A DNA stretch of 64,000 bases from Charina bottae (Eukaryota; Chordata; Lepidosauria; Squamata; Charinaidae), in assembly GCA_023362775.1 (NCBI GenBank), contig JALMGJ010000005.1, positions 85,198,921-85,262,920 of the forward strand, read 5' to 3'. Shown in pieces: positions 33,490 to 47,020 of the stretch (its first letter is position 1; each line of letters begins with the position of its first letter). A program made the translations under genes and the position numbers. Under the pieces are notes generated by a model. The model saw only the letters and a program-made list of their open reading frames with translations. It did no database searches and was not told the origin of the DNA.

Positions 33490-34388
33490 ATGCAGGCAGG
33501 AGAAGGGGGTACAAAAAGTTGAATCTTGATTTCACTATAAATATGGCTATGATACACAGCAGACACAGAATTCTTTTGTAATGGCTTCATCAACATTCCA
33601 ACAATAAATCTGCTTCAGAGCTTTGGTGTCCTTGAAAGTCCATTCTTGCAATTTCTTACCTAGCCAACTGAGTGAAGTCTGACAGCAGAGACTTAATGGT
33701 ATAAACTTCCCTTCAAATCTATTTTGGAAAGATATTAAGACTAGATTAATAACATAATTCATAGACGGTAGTATGACCTTTTAAAGGAGTTTTATATTAA
33801 TCAAAGCTTTTCTAGAATGTGTTGAAGAGATGTAATTAAATTAGTACATATTACACACTCCAGTTGAATTTTTTTCAGGAAATTAGAAAAATTACACAAT
33901 TACGTCTGGCATTTGATAAAATGGTGCATCATCAGAAATTAATTCCACTTTTTTTGTGTTGTTAGTTTTAGATTTACCATAGCAAAATGCTGGAAATATA
34001 TTTGTTTGGATTGATTAATTAATTAATTAATTAATTAATTATCAAACAATCTTGGGTAATCTTTTGGTTAAGGATGGTTTATTCATATTTGATCTCCATT
34101 TTAGCAGATTGACTCTATACATATGTATTTCTTGACCGAATAATTAAATATGGATGCTTAAAATTTCATCTCTTTCTTTAAGATAACAAATGAAACTAAA
34201 TATATTCCCAAACTAGGCATTTTTTTAGTGCCTACTCCATGTGTAGTTATTATTTTATTTTCAATGTTTTGTTGATGCACTATGTTAAACCAACATTGAA
34301 AATATATAATAAATTTCAGCTCCTTTTTCTGGACTGTTTTTCTTTGCTAATTGATTTGCTTGCCATGAAACTAAAAACTCTAACTCTG
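33490..34388. other. AT-rich intergenic sequence
   Basis: Holds an (ATTA)n run at 34012-34040. Nothing else recognised. Confidence 0.4.
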
Positions 34389-34390
34389 AT

Positions 34391-34640
34391 TTTTTGTTGT
34401 TCAGTCGTTCAGTCGTGTCCGACTCTTCGTGACCCCATGGACCATAGCACGCCAGGCCTTCCTGTCCTCCACTGTCTCTCGGAGTTTACTCAAATTCATG
34501 TTCATTACATCGGTGATGCTATCTAACCATCTCATCCTCTGCCGTCCCCTTCTCCTTTTGCCTTCAGTCTTTCCCAGCATCAGGGTCTTTTCCAGTGAGT
34601 CCTCTCTTCGCATTAGGTGGCCAAAGTAATTTGAGCTAAC
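34391..34640 (-). mobile_element. Bov-B LINE 3' end with ORF2 C-terminus
   Basis: On the minus strand it encodes GKRRRGRQRMRWLDSI and KAWRAMVHGVTKSRTRLND, the Bov-B ORF2 C-terminus, then GACTGAACAACAAA. The frame is intact over 70 codons. Confidence 0.85.
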
Positions 34641-35491
34641 TCTGATTACCCCTTGGAAACTCTATAAACCTTATTTGGGCTTGAATGTTAAGAATGGGGC
34701 AGTTTTCCTTTTGGTCGGATTATAATTGTTTTTATTACTTATTACTTACATAAAATGAAACCAGCTGTGGATAATCTAAACAGGTACGTACTAAGCAATA
34801 TCAGTTTAACATTCTATGAAAGCCGCACTTGGCTGAAAACAGAGTCAAGGAGAGCTGTGGGAAATCCGAACAGATGTTTTAGGAAGGGATTTTGACTAGC
34901 TTTGATCAACTTCATAAACATATTCCTGTTTTATTTTTGGTGAAGAAGGAACTGTTGGTGTGATTGAAGTGCAGTTTGCTTTTTTATCATTTTTATGCAG
35001 CACTTATAGGAAACGCTGGGGCCAATCTTAACACGAATGTTGGAGAAATCAGAATCTTAATTACTAACCTGGGAAAAACCTTTAGCACTGAAAGACAAAC
35101 CTTTCAATCCTGCCATAACCCATCCCATCAAATATCCAGCGAGGTTTGATAGCAAGCATGTTTCCTCTAGGAACGTTGAAGATTCGTGTCAAATAGGTCA
35201 ACCAGATTGATTTTTGTTACAAGTCTCTGAAGTGGCTTCACTTAGCATAAAATAGAGGAGTGTTGCGCAGTCTTTTGATGGCTGGGGGCTACATATAACG
35301 TTGGAAGATTGCTGGGAGCTGAAGTGAGTGGTGCCAGGATTCTGGGCTATTTCCTGTGTTCTGGAGTAGCCTTTGATTCTTAAAAATATGTTAATCCTGT
35401 TCTATTGTTTATGAGTGTTTACCCATCAAAAAGCAAGATATATGGCCCCAGTTACTAGCAACTATAGCCAAATTGACTTTTAAAATGAGGG
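34641..35491. other. Intergenic sequence, nothing recognised
   Basis: No exon or repeat recognised. Confidence 0.3.
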
Positions 35492-35505
35492 TAAGGGAGT
35501 ACAAA

Positions 35506-35842
35506 TGGGGGTGTGGTGGCTCAGCGGGTAAGACGCCAGGCTTGTCGATCGGAAGATCGCAAGTTCGGAGGTTCGAATCCCTAGCCCCGCATGACGGAGT
35601 GAGCTCCCGCACTCGCCCCAGCTCCTGCCAACCTAGCAATTCGAAAGCATGCAAATGCAAGTAGATGAATAGGTACCACTTCGGTGGGAAGGTAACAGCG
35701 TTCCATGTGCGTCATGCCGGCCACATGACCGTGGAAGCGTCTTCGGACAACGCTGGCTCTTTGGCTAACAAACGGAGATGAGCACCGGCCCCTAGAGTCG
35801 GACACGACTGCACAAATGTGCGGGGGGAACCTTTACCTTTAC
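35506..35842 (+). mobile_element. Sauria-type SINE
   Basis: Full length with perfect 14-bp target duplication TAAGGGAGTACAAA (35492-35505 and 35843-35856), so it is probably recent. Confidence 0.93.
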
Positions 35843-35856
35843 TAAGGGAGTACAAA

Positions 35857-37621
35857 CCATCCATTCTTATTATAGACACAATCTTCCATTTCTGGCATAT
35901 ATTGATAACCTTGTTTTATGCTTTAGTCCAGAATAGATCTAAGGATGACCCTTGAACTGAGCTGTGGTTCTGAGGATTAATTTGTATGTGGCTTATCAGT
36001 GCACGGATGTGTTTCAGATAAACGGAAGCAAAGGTGGTGCGTGTTTTTAAGACATACGTTTTTCTCCTCCATTAAACCCTGAATGACATTCTGGTCAGCC
36101 CATGGGACCTGGAGCAATAGTTCTGGGCAATGAGGTACCACACACTTTGCCTTCAGAACGTTTCCATTCTCTTGCTGCTCTGTTCCTCTCCATTCTAACC
36201 CCCTCGGGCAGGTGGGAATGGGAACCATCAGAATCTGGAGACCCTCTCTTGGCAGGAGACAAGGGCAAAAACATCTCAGCTGTTTCTGATTTCATCCTTG
36301 CGGTATGGGAGACCTTCAGCTCAAGAACCGTTAGGGACACCTGTTCAATTCGGGTTTGAGAACTGAAGCTGGTTAGAATTTGACACCCCACTGCTTTGCT
36401 GCGTGGGGCAGGGATCAGTGAAGGCTTCTCAGATAGCAGTGACACAATCTACAGGCTACCCCATAGGATCCCAGATGTCTCCCATAAATCATCAACATAC
36501 AGCCTTGCGGCAGACAAGGAGGTAAAGTGCAGCATAATGAACCAAAAATCATAAATCAAATTAGTACAAAGGTCACCCCACCAGAGAGGGGCCAAGGCTC
36601 AGCTAGTACACCCTGGCAATGCAAAATAAATGATGGAGCGAAAGAGATGAAACCCCATCCTGCTTCTTCCCATGGTCATAAATGAACCTGAGATGTGAGT
36701 GTGGAAACGGGGCTATAGGGTATTTTAGGTAGAGCCGCCACACAGCTTTCTAATGAATATGGGAAGGCAGATGGTGGAAGGCTGCAAGTAACTGGAGTTT
36801 ATGAGATAGCAAGCTGGCAGAAATAGGATGAATGGATGCTGGACATACTACAAAAGAAGACCATAGGTATAAACACAGCAGGTTTCCCCAACCTGGTGCC
36901 CACCATATATGATACAGCCTGAAGATAAAGGGGTTTTGGAATACTGCTCTAACCCTACGCTTCAAGCTGTAATATATCTGGGGAGCCTCAGGTTGGAGAA
37001 AGTCGAAGTGAGCTAAGCAGGACACATGGGCTCCACAATACTTATGAGAACTGGGCACAGTTCTGACTGTGGGATAGGAATCTAACAAAAAGAGAGTCAT
37101 AAAAAGAGTTACGGTTAATCTTGTTTCGGTTCTCATCATTGCAGTTAAGCAATCCTGTGTTTTCAATCTGTGAAACCGCAGGCCCGCTGTCTCTGTGGAT
37201 TCAAGGGAGGAAAGAGAAGAACGAACTGTCATCGGATTTCCTCTTCACTGGTTGCCTTTGTTTCCTCTGAATAATTGCTCCAATCCTTTATATTTCAAAT
37301 CCTATGAGATATATTGTAGATATGAGGAGATTTGATGTAATAACTAAAACGGTGTGCAGTGTTTTGGGGAAAAAACGGATTCAGCAAATGCCTGTTACCA
37401 AGGGAAAAAGAGATCTGCAGAAACAGGTTGGCACATAGATCACAAATGCTTTCCTACTCAACCAGTCTGCAGACATTCCAGATGACCACCTGATGGCACC
37501 AAAACCTAAGAATGTTCTATATCTGTCTGTGCCCCCTAGTGGCCAAGTGGAGACTTGCAGCCTGGATCTGATAGCCCTAGCCAAGATCATAAGAACAGGT
37601 ATACATAATAATTATCTAGAG
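35857..37621. other. Intergenic sequence, nothing recognised
   Basis: Opposing frames at 36095-36445 and 36750-37232 have no known domain and no splice-site context. Confidence 0.3.
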
Positions 37622-37972
37622 CAGTGTTTCTCAACCTTGGCAGCTTGTAAGCCTTGCAAGAAGTCCAGACAAGAAACACACCCAGAAGAACTAGCTCTAC
37701 TTTATTGTAAATTACAATAACAGAATCTTGCAAGTCTGAAAGTATACTTCTCCCCCATTGCCTTTACAGACCAAGGGAGGGTCCCTTATGAGATGTTTGC
37801 CACGCCCACATTCCTGCTGTGGGCTAAACTGCCTCTTATCTGACCATTTCCCTGGCTGCAGCTCTTCCCCATGACTCCGAAGGTTATTCCCACATAGCAT
37901 TACACAGTTTGAAGATGTGTGGACTTCACCTTCCAGAATTCCTCAGCCAGCAAGCACTGTAGATCAACCCTG
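37622..37972. mobile_element. Palindromic hAT MITE split by a solo LTR
   Basis: Arms CAGTGTTTCTCAACCTTGGC and GATGTGTGGACTTCACC; flanks ATCTAGAG and ATCTAGAA (7 of 8). The right arm is shortened. Confidence 0.75.
37646..37904 (-). mobile_element. Solo LTR, 259 bp, inside a MITE
   Basis: TGTAATGCTATGTGG to GGCTTACA on the minus strand, flanked by CAGCT and CAGTT, with an internal AATAAAG. Orientation rests on the AATAAA signal. Confidence 0.7.
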
Positions 37973-38026
37973 ATCTAGAAGCTAGGGGCAGCACAATAGG
38001 ATTAAGGGATCTGTACTGGAAAAAAA

Positions 38027-38369
38027 GGGGTGTGGTGGCTCAGTGGGTAAGACGCCAGGCTTGTCGATCAGAAGATCGCAAGTTCGGAGGTTCGAATCCC
38101 TAGCCCCGCATGACGGAGTGAGCTCCCGCACTCCACCCAGCTCTTGCCAACCTAGCAATTCGAAAGCATGCAAATGCAAGTAGATTAATAGGTACCACTT
38201 CGGTGGGATGGTAACAGCGTTCCACGCTCGTCATGCGGCCACATGACCGTGGAAGCGTCTTCGGACAACGCTGGCTGTTCGGCTAAGAAACGGAGATGAG
38301 CACCGGCCCCTAGAGTCGGACACAACTGCACAAATGTGCGGGGGGAACCTTTACCTTTACCTTTACCTT
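38027..38369 (+). mobile_element. Sauria-type SINE
   Basis: Full length with tail (ACCTTT)4-like. Target duplication TACTGGAAAAA (38014-38024 and 38370-38380). Confidence 0.92.
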
Positions 38370-38380
38370 TACTGGAAAAA

Positions 38381-39184
38381 TCCTGAGAACCACTAGATGG
38401 CACAAAAGGAACAGAAAACTCTCATCCCGCTTGTCCTGAGTTTTGCACCCAAACTTACAACATCCTGCTTCCTTCATCATGGGGATCAGGGCAAAAAAAG
38501 CCGAAGCAAAGTGGTGGAGATGCTTGCAGTAGAAAAAGAAAACTACAAACTAAAAGGAGAGGCTAGGATGGAGGATTTGGGACTTAGCTTTACTTTTCAT
38601 GCTTAATGTACATGACAGTTCATCAGTGTGTAGTCTCTGAATATTCGGGACTCCAGCAGTGTAACCCAGCATAACGCAGTAGCTACTACCTCTCATTTCA
38701 GTCATGAATTTCCTGGGGGGCTTAAGGCAAACGGTCCATTTTCAGCCTCAGCTTCCCAGGAGGAGGGTGAGGATTAGGGAATAAGGAAATAACAGTACTA
38801 ATCTGATATTGATATAATGTTTTTCAAAGGCTTGGAATGTAAGTAGGCCATAAAAATATTAGGTACTATATAATTAGGATTAAATTAGTGCAGTGCTTAC
38901 ATTTTTGAACCTTAGTACATTACTACACTTCCAGATCTTTCTGCATCTGGCCTGGTGTCTCTTAGCTATACTTAAACCAGCAACTGGTGGCTGGTTTAAC
39001 AGAGGCTCCAGTTATTATGGTTTTTCAGAATAAATGCTGGAGGATGTAAATGTTTTTCTTTCTAGAACCTCTTCGGCTTTCTGCAATGTGACACGTCATT
39101 CACAAAATGCTCCCCAACAGTTGGCACAACTCTACTTTTATTTCTCCTCTGTGGATTTTAGGAATTAGTTGGTGGTATCCGAAG
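38381..39184. other. Intergenic sequence, nothing recognised
   Basis: No exon or repeat recognised. Confidence 0.3.
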
Positions 39185-39189
39185 GGTTC

Positions 39190-39314
39190 ATTACCAATGT
39201 GATGAACATGAATTTGAGTAAGCTCCGGGAGACAGTGGAGGACAGGAAGGCCCGGCGTGCTATGGTCCATGGGGTCACGAAGAGTCAGACACGACTTAAC
39301 GACTGAACAACAAC
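39190..39314 (+). mobile_element. Bov-B LINE 3' end
   Basis: GTGATGAACATGAATTTGAG, CTATGGTCCATGGGGTCACG and CGACTGAACAACAAC match the fragment at 34391-34640 in opposite orientation. Confidence 0.85.
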
Positions 39315-39315
39315 A

Positions 39316-39440
39316 TCCGAAGGGTGTGGCGAAAAAAGTCAAAATGGCAGCCACAAGACACATAAAAATGGGTGGAGCTTCCATCACATTGTTGGGGTTG
39401 CCACGTTGGCTTTTTTCACCACACACTGCGACACCCCTGG
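39316..39440. repeat. GTCAAAAAAG hairpin MITE copy
   Basis: Left arm GGCGAAAAAAGTCAAAATGG, right arm GTTGCCACGTTGGCTTTTTT and end GCGACACCCCTGG, with ACATAAAAATGGGTGGAGCT in the middle. Confidence 0.7.
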
Positions 39441-40184
39441 AATTAGTGCCACCCTATTTCTCTTCCTCTCCTTCTCCCTTTGTTGCCCTGGTCCTCTCAC
39501 TTGATCTACCTTCCTGCCAGAAATTTAAAATGGGAAACATCAAGCTTATTTTCCACTCTATGTACTACCAGTAGTCCTCCTCCTAGCCGTAGTACTACTA
39601 CTGGTACAATGTACTGTGTACTAGTCTTCCTTCTTTTATTTTTTATAGCAATTTTTAATAATACATAATTGTGTGCATCTGCCGGGTTTCTGTGTCTCTC
39701 CTTACAGTATATGCAATATGCCACCTTTCCATGTCAGTTTAACGGTTGGGGGTTTATGGCCCTGTTCCCACAGCACATTCAACTGGATCGACTGCAGATA
39801 ATGGGTGGGGAAACAACGAAAGGAGTCAGCTGAGCTAGTCAACTAACCCTCCAGTAAACAGACTCAACCATGAACTGGATTAAACTAAATCTATTTGTGT
39901 TGTGGGAAACCCTAAACTCAGTTTGTCTACTTCTCCGAGAAAAGGAGCTGGAAAAAAATGGGTGGCTAGAAGACAACCAAGCTGCTTCACTGCAGAATTC
40001 ACTGCCAGGGCCTGGCAACACAAAGGATTCCTCCCAAACACTGTTAGACTGCAGAGACCGAGCTATACCTAGTATGACCTGCCTGGGGGGGGGGGGGGGC
40101 GGCTAACGATGTCATGGAGCTTCGTCTGGAGTCTTTGCTCCAGGGACTGAAGGGGTGCTGGATAGGGTTGTGCATCCTTAAAAA

Positions 40185-40250
40185 CTGATTTATTTATTTT
40201 ATTATTTATTATTTAAATTTATATCACCACCCATCTCCCCCAAATGGAAG
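40185..40250 (-). repeat. LINE 3' tail
   Basis: TTTATTTATTTTATTATTTA then TATCACCACCCATCTCCCCC; same type as 10350-10440, inverted. Confidence 0.45.
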
Positions 40251-40338
40251 AAGTATGTTGGAAGAAGTATGTTGGATCTCATATGAGTGTAAACTCAGAA
40301 CCTCTCTAGGCCACCTGAGCATGGGCCTGGAAAAAGAT

Positions 40339-40685
40339 AAAAAAAGGTAAAGGTTCCCCCTGCACATTTTTTGTGCAGTCGTGTCCGACTCTAGGGGCCG
40401 GTGCTCATCTCCGTTTGTTAGCCAAAGAGCCAGCGTTGTCTGAAGACGCTTCTGCGGTCATGTGGCCAGCATGACGCACACGGAATGCTGTTACCATCCC
40501 ACCGAAGTGGTACCTATTTATCTACTTGCATTTGCATGCTTTCGAATTGCTAGGTTGGCAAGAGCTGGGGTGAGTGCGGGAGCTCACTCCATCACGCGGG
40601 ACTAGGGATTTGAACCTCCGAACTTGCAACCTTCCTATCGACAAGCCTGGCGTCTTACCCACTGAGCCACCATGCCTCCGTGGTG
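40339..40685 (-). mobile_element. Sauria-type SINE
   Basis: Full length; flanks AAAAAGAT (40331-40338 and 40687-40694). Confidence 0.88.
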
Positions 40686-40694
40686 AAAAAAGAT

Positions 40695-41618
40695 GCAGCT
40701 GCCTTAATGAGTTGATTCGATATGACTTTTAAAGCAGCAGCATCTTTATTCAGGCTTATAATGAAGCTCTAAAAAGCCCTAGTTGCTTTGCTGAATAACA
40801 GAGATGGGCTGTGCTTATGTGAGTCCTGAAGCATTTCTCCTGAATCATTTTCAAACCATGCACAGCCCTAGCTCTGGAGAAGTGATGTATTTCTCAAATG
40901 GGGAGTTTTAACCAGTTATGGGATGGTGTGCTGCCAGAACTACCAATAAGGTGATCTGGTGGTGTTAAGCATGTTGTGAAAAAACAGCCTATGTTATAGA
41001 ATATGTTAATAGCCAGACATTAAAGGTGGAAGTTGTCACTGGAAGTCACAATGGATGGTATATACAATAAGTTCAAAGAAATTCCAACATGTACCAGACA
41101 GTGAAGGGACAGAGAATTCTTGGATCCATCATTTCAACAACTTTGTTGTATTCCCCGAGGTTATGGCACAGTTGTGGTATGGGCACAAACGAGAACATCC
41201 TAATAATGCCCACAAAGGTGGATGATGAATACTGATGAAGAATCATCAATCAATTACAACTCAAGCTACAATGCTGCGGTAGTCCAAGATCATATGTTAA
41301 AAAAAGCTGGAGAAAGGAGAAGCCCCATCTTCTACTCCATTAAATATCACCTCAGAGAGCTCTCCTGGACTCTACCCACCCCTTCAGTTAGTTGGCCAAT
41401 GACAAGTAGAGTTTCTTGTGCTGTATGTGTGGTTTGTGTGATTGAGAGATGGAATGTGAGATGCTTGGACTGCTAAAATGAAGCTTGTAAATATATAGTG
41501 GTAGTCTCCTGGAATTCCTGGGTGAAGTTCACTGACTTTGTTCTGATGCTGCATAAAAAGTTTCCTAAGTTCTATAGCAGGGGGCAAAATTGTTTTGACA
41601 TAAATTTATAACTCCTGC
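40695..41618. other. Intergenic sequence, nothing recognised
   Basis: No exon or repeat recognised. Confidence 0.3.
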
Positions 41619-41621
41619 AGT

Positions 41622-41632
41622 TGTTGTTGTTG

Positions 41633-41684
<52 letters not shown>

Positions 41685-41695
41685 ATGTATGTATG

Positions 41696-41744
<49 letters not shown>
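41622..41744. repeat. Compound microsatellite (GTT)n(GT)n(GTAT)n(AT)n
   Basis: Four consecutive simple repeats that pass into each other and end at a SINE head. Confidence 0.95.
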
Positions 41745-41747
<3 letters not shown>

Positions 41748-42076
41748 GTGGTGGCTCAGCGGGTAAGACGCCAGGCTTGTCGATCGGAAGATTGCAAGTT
41801 CGGAGGTTCGAATCCCCAGCCCTGCGTGACGGAGTGAGCTCCCGCACTAGCCCCAGCTCTTGCCAACCTAGCAATTTGAAAGCATGCAAATGCAAGTAGA
41901 TGAATAGGTACCACTTCAGTGGGCAGGTAACAGCGTTCCGCGTGCGTCATGCCGGCCACATGACCGTGGAAGCGTCTTCGGACAGCGCTGGCTCTTCGGC
42001 TAACAAACGGAGATGAGCACCGGCCCCTAGAGTCGGACACGACTGCACAAATGTGCGGCGGGAACCTTTACCTTTT
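41745..42076 (+). mobile_element. Sauria-type SINE inserted in an (AT)n run
   Basis: Head GGCGTGGTGGCTCAGCGGGT, tail GGGAACCTTTACCTTTT, then more TATATATA, so the insertion split the AT repeat. Confidence 0.92.
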
Positions 42077-42104
42077 ATATATATATATATAAAAAAACAT
42101 GGCT

Positions 42105-44726
42105 CTATCGTGTTCTGGCCTCTGTTCATGTGACGTTGTCTTGTTCCTTAGGTCAATTTAGCATTGCTCACAGTGCATGGCACGGGAGGTAACTTTTGCC
42201 CCTAAAGGGAAAAGAGGCAGAAGCATTCTAGGAAGACTTGTTGCCAGAAGAAAGAATCCCACCCCCACCCTCCCCACCCCAGTATTCAGCCCCAGCCCTG
42301 TTGCTCCTGTGTCCAGAAGATGACAGTACTCTGGAAATGGCGAGGAGAAGGGGACAGTCACTCCAGAAGAAGGACAGGACAGCTTCAAAGGAAGAGTAAA
42401 GGGATTTGGCAGAGATGGAGGAGGGGAAGAATGTTTTGCTGAGCAGCAGAGGGACAGAAGAGGGGGAGGCTGTAAGTCTGGCAAAAGGGAAAGATTTTGG
42501 CAGAGCATCAAAGCAATGTGTGCCATCCTCCTCCGCCTCTTTCTTTCCTCCCAAGAGAACCTGCCAGGTTACCTTGGAGGACCTGGATGGGTCCACCAGA
42601 TGATGGCTGTCCACACCAGCTGGTGCACTGGAAGTCCTGCAATTCCATGGTGGATTCCATGGTCTTCTGGAATTCAAGGAACTGCCCCTAAATCATAAAG
42701 TGCTGTCTTGAAACACCTTATGTAATTCAGTGGTGACCCCCATGAATCAGGCAGCCAAAGTTCGACTCTTGGGCATCATTGGGCCTTCTGATATCTGGAC
42801 CAGCCATGGGGACAGGAGCCATAGCCAGAAACCTTCCCACTCCCCAGATCCTGCTTCCTGGTCCAACTGCTGCCCCTTCAACCAACCTCCATTACATGTC
42901 CTTCCTTCCTTAGGCTATTCCTCCCCTTTCTAGGGGAGCTATTCGAGCAATTGCAGTCAGAGCTTCTCTGCCTGCCTTCTCAGGCATGCAGGCAGTTCAG
43001 ACAACCATTCCCAGTCCTGGAACCACTAATTCCTTTGTTCTTAAAAATGGTCAAAACTTGCAGTATAACACCCTCACCCCTTGATATGGAGATTCCACAA
43101 TATGAACAAATTTTGCTGTAATTGGTTAGTCATGCTTATATACTAAACTGGTGCTTAAAACTGCTGGCCAGCCCAAGAAGTCTTTCTGCTTAAGACACAG
43201 ATGGAGGGTACTTCCCCACAGCCACAGCTTCCATTCCCCTATCCTTCAAAGCATCTTGAAGGTGACCCATAATCACCTTCAAATCTGATAATCTTGAATT
43301 CTGAAAACAAGGAACAAAGAGCCTCATTTAATCATTGCTCCATTGCGAGCGGCCACAGGTCCTAGAGTAACAAAAGATCCTTCATTCTGTACTCCATGCA
43401 AAAGGGAAATAAACTGCTTCCATACACAACTGTCCCATCCATAGACTGATTTCATATTCTGTACATTTGTTTGGTTGTACATAAAATCCAAGCAGTTCCT
43501 ATGAGGAGGAGATAAAAACCCTTAATGCCACCTTTCTCCTTAAAAGACCTGCCAAGGTGGCTGTCCCCAGGGAGCCAGGAAATGGGACAAGGCAGGAATC
43601 CCAGCAAATGGTGTAATGGACTTACTGCATGTTCCACTGCTTTCCAAAGAAAATGCTAATGTACTGCTGCAGGTCTCAAATGCATCATCGCTGAGCCTGA
43701 AATAAATTGGCCCAACTGTTGAACACAGGCAATGTCATGAGATAACAGAGGTCAGGAATTGATTCTGTCAAGGTGCAAAGACCTCAACTTTCTGCTTAGA
43801 TGGATTTGGAGATGCAAAACTATCACTCCAATCCTGGAACTGCATAAGGATGTCCCTACCTTAAATACATACCCTTAAGCTCTTCTTGACCTTCCTCTGC
43901 ACTTAGACAGCACTCTTCAGACCCACCTACTCAGATAAAGACCTACATCACCCCTACGGACCAAGAACAGGTTGGTGAGTAGGAACTGGCAGGAATTGAG
44001 CCAGCTCTTTCGGCGTGTCCCAAATAAGCAGAAAAACACGGCATGCAATTGCAGTTGTCATCCAGCTGCTCAGGAAAAGACACCGTGCTACCCCATGCAT
44101 GCACCAAATTCAGTGAATATCAGTTTGTCAACAAGCTCAAAAGTACTTGCCTTTTGGGGGTCCAGCTTCTCCGGCTGCTTGGGACGGTTTTAGATCATGA
44201 CATTCTTCTGGCGTTTCCTTCTGGGTTGCTGGTTACACAACAGCTTCCCTGCCCTGTTTGCTGCATTTGGTTTATTCAATTGCTATTTTTAATTGCGTTA
44301 ATTATAAACCATGATCTGTGTTCCCCTCTGATAGCGGACTTCCAAACATTTCAGGGCGAGAGGCAGCTGGGCCTGGATTGGAAAGGAGCCCATCATCTGA
44401 AATACCTCAGCTATGAATGACCTTCCAAAGAGTCTTTGGGTCTCACGTTCCCACGTGAGGGTGTAGGGAGGCCGGCCGTTCCAGGAGCTGCTAGTTGTCG
44501 TGCAGAAAGAAAGCAAACAAGGAGGCTGTCTTCACTGCCGTCATGTGCTGCCTTCTGAACAAAGGCGAGAGTGTTTCAAAGAGAAGGCGGTTTTGTCTTG
44601 CTGAGATAGTTTGGATTCCTTTGTCTGCCACATTTGAGCATAAGCATATGATCTTACAAATGGATTGTGAAAAAAGTCAAATGCAGATGGCTGATTGGTG
44701 TCTCAAACTGAGAATAATCTGGGGAG
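42105..44726. other. Intergenic sequence, nothing recognised
   Basis: Several short frames at 42158-42698, none with a recognisable domain. No repeat identified. Confidence 0.3.
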
Positions 44727-44880
44727 CAGGGGTGTCCACATCAAAAAAGTCAAGGTGGTGACTGCAGCCATGGGATTCAAGTGCCTTTTTTGGCACGATA
44801 CACGTAAAAAAGAGCTTTGATTACATGGCCACAGCCTCCACCTTGACTCTTTTGACCCACACCTGCGTGGGCGCCCCTGA
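44727..44880. repeat. GTCAAAAAAG hairpin MITE, near complete
   Basis: Starts CAGGGGTGTCCACATC and ends GTGGGCGCCCCTG. Arms TCAAAAAAGTCAAGGTGGTG and CCACCTTGACTCTTTTGACC are inverted. No convincing target duplication. Confidence 0.75.
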
Positions 44881-44974
44881 TGAGGGCCCCTAGGGGCCCA
44901 GGGGATCTTTTTGTAATGAGCTCCTTCGCAAGGTCTAGGCTGGTCCATAAGAACAATGCTAACATATATTTATA

Positions 44975-45314
44975 TGGGGCGTGGTGGCTCAGCGGGTAAG
45001 ACGCCTGGCTTGTCGATCAGAAGATTGCAAGTTCGGAGGTTCGAATCCCTAGCCCCGCGTGACGGAGTGAGCTCCCTCACTCGCCCCAGCTCTTGCCAAC
45101 CTAGCAATTCAAAAGCATGCAAATGCAAGTAGATGAATAGGTACCACTTCGGTGGGAAGGTAACAGCATTCCGCGTGCATCATGCCGGCCACATGACCGT
45201 GGAAGCGTCTTCGGACAACGCTGGCTCTTTGGCTAACAAACGGAGATGAGCACCGGCCCCTAGAGTCGGACACGACTGCACAAATGTGCGGGGGGAACTT
45301 TTACCTTTACCTTT
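44975..45314 (+). mobile_element. Sauria-type SINE
   Basis: Full length with perfect target duplication AACATATATTTA (44961-44972 and 45315-45326). Confidence 0.93.
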
Positions 45315-45326
45315 AACATATATTTA

Positions 45327-46685
45327 GTAGAATAAAATCAAATATGCACCAAATTACAGGGATACTTTGAGAAGTTCGGATCTATTTATTAGGTAAGGTA
45401 TCACAAAAAACAGCTGGGGCTGGGGGTGCAGAGATAAAGCTAAAGTCTCCATCGAGAAGGACTCCCGGTGACTCCTCCATGGAGTTTTCTTGACCACAGT
45501 TGAGAAATAATTATCCCTGCCTTCTTCTGAGATATTTTTTAGTTTCCCACATTGGGTCTGTAACAGCCTTGGGAGTTTCTGGGATTTCCCATCAAAGCAT
45601 TAACCAGGCCTGATCCTGCTTCACTTTTTTAAAAGCAGCTCTCATGTGGAAAGGAAAAAAGGAGAAGAAAGGAAAAGAGATGGTTTGATACCGAAACCTG
45701 CATGGTCAATGTGTTGGATGGAACTTGGGAAGAGCAGCAGATTTCAATGCATTGCATTCCACTTAACTGCAGGGAAATTTCAGGATATATCTAGTACTGT
45801 TAAAAAAAAAATCCCACGGTAATTGATTGCCCAGTTTTTGTACACGTCTTTGAAAACATTCCATTTTTTTCTTCGCCTTGTCTCCAATCTCAAGCAAAAG
45901 TGCAGCTAGACTTACGGTTTCATAAACTGGATTTATACTGCCACCTGCTGGTGAAATAAATAATGACGCCTCCCCTGTTTTCTCATCCTGCTCACCAACC
46001 AAAATTTATTCCTCAGTGGGGGGGGGGGGGGTGTTAACAACTTCATTAACAGTTGATAAACCAAATACGTTTTCTCAAAATAATACATAAGGTAAGGACC
46101 TATGTCTGTGCACTTTTAAATCCATTTTATTTGTAGTGAGAATGAAATGCACACCAAATTCTCAGCTGCAGGTATGGATTAAGATTTTTTTTTAATTGCC
46201 TACATTTTTCCCTTTCTATTGTTGTTTTTGTTCCCTAAATAGTTTAGTATAGGGTTCTTTTTTTTTTGCCATATAACTTTTAAAAAAATATACAACAGGA
46301 TAGGTTCTTTTTTAAACTAGATAGATTTTTATACAATAATAATACAGTTACCTTGTTAATTTGCTATTTAGGCTGTTAACTACTAATCCTTTTAAAGAAA
46401 GTGTTAATTGTAATTTGATAAAATACTAAAAATTAAATTAAATTTTAAAAGATTAAATTGTTTTAAAATTAATCTACAAAGCAAAATCTTTATTGTATAG
46501 TATTTATTTTAGGTTCAGAGTGGAAACAAGTAACATATGAACAAATAGGTTTACCGGTCAGAACCTGCTTTTTTTTTTCTCTGTACCACACTAGACACAG
46601 GAAAGACACTTTTTAATTAATAATAAGTGACAAGGATGGAAATGAACCATACATTTTGAGGTCTTTTTGAGGAGAGATCAAAACA
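45327..46685. other. Intergenic sequence, AT-rich
   Basis: G-run at 46018-46031; AT-rich from 46170 to 46620. No exon recognised. Confidence 0.35.
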
Positions 46686-46687
46686 AG

Positions 46688-47020
46688 GGGCGTGGTGGCT
46701 CAGAGGGTAAGACACCAGGCTTGTCGATCGGAAGGTTTGCAAGTTCGGAGGTTCAAATCCCTAGCCCTGCCTGACGGAGTGAGCTCCCGCACTTGCCCCA
46801 GCTCTTGCCAACCTAGCAATTCGAAAGCATGCAAATGCAAGTAGATTAATAGGTACCACTTCGGTGGGAAGGTAACAGCATTCCGCGTGCATCATGTGGC
46901 CACATGACCGTGGAAGCATCTTCGGACAACGCTGGCTCTTCGGCTAACAAACGAAGATGAGCACAGGCCCCTAGAGTCGGACATGACTGCACAAATGTGC
47001 AGGGGGAACCTTTACCTTTT
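46688..47020 (+). mobile_element. Sauria-type SINE
   Basis: Head GGGGCGTGGTGGCTCAGAGG, tail AACCTTTACCTTTTA. Target duplication not clear because of flanking A-runs. Confidence 0.9.

Noticed and set aside
36095..36445. 116-codon minus-strand frame
   Set aside because: No domain, no splice context; a similar-length frame exists on the other strand.
41637..41899. Cys-Val and Tyr-Ile repeat frames
   Set aside because: Translation of (GT)n, (GTAT)n and (AT)n microsatellites running into a SINE.
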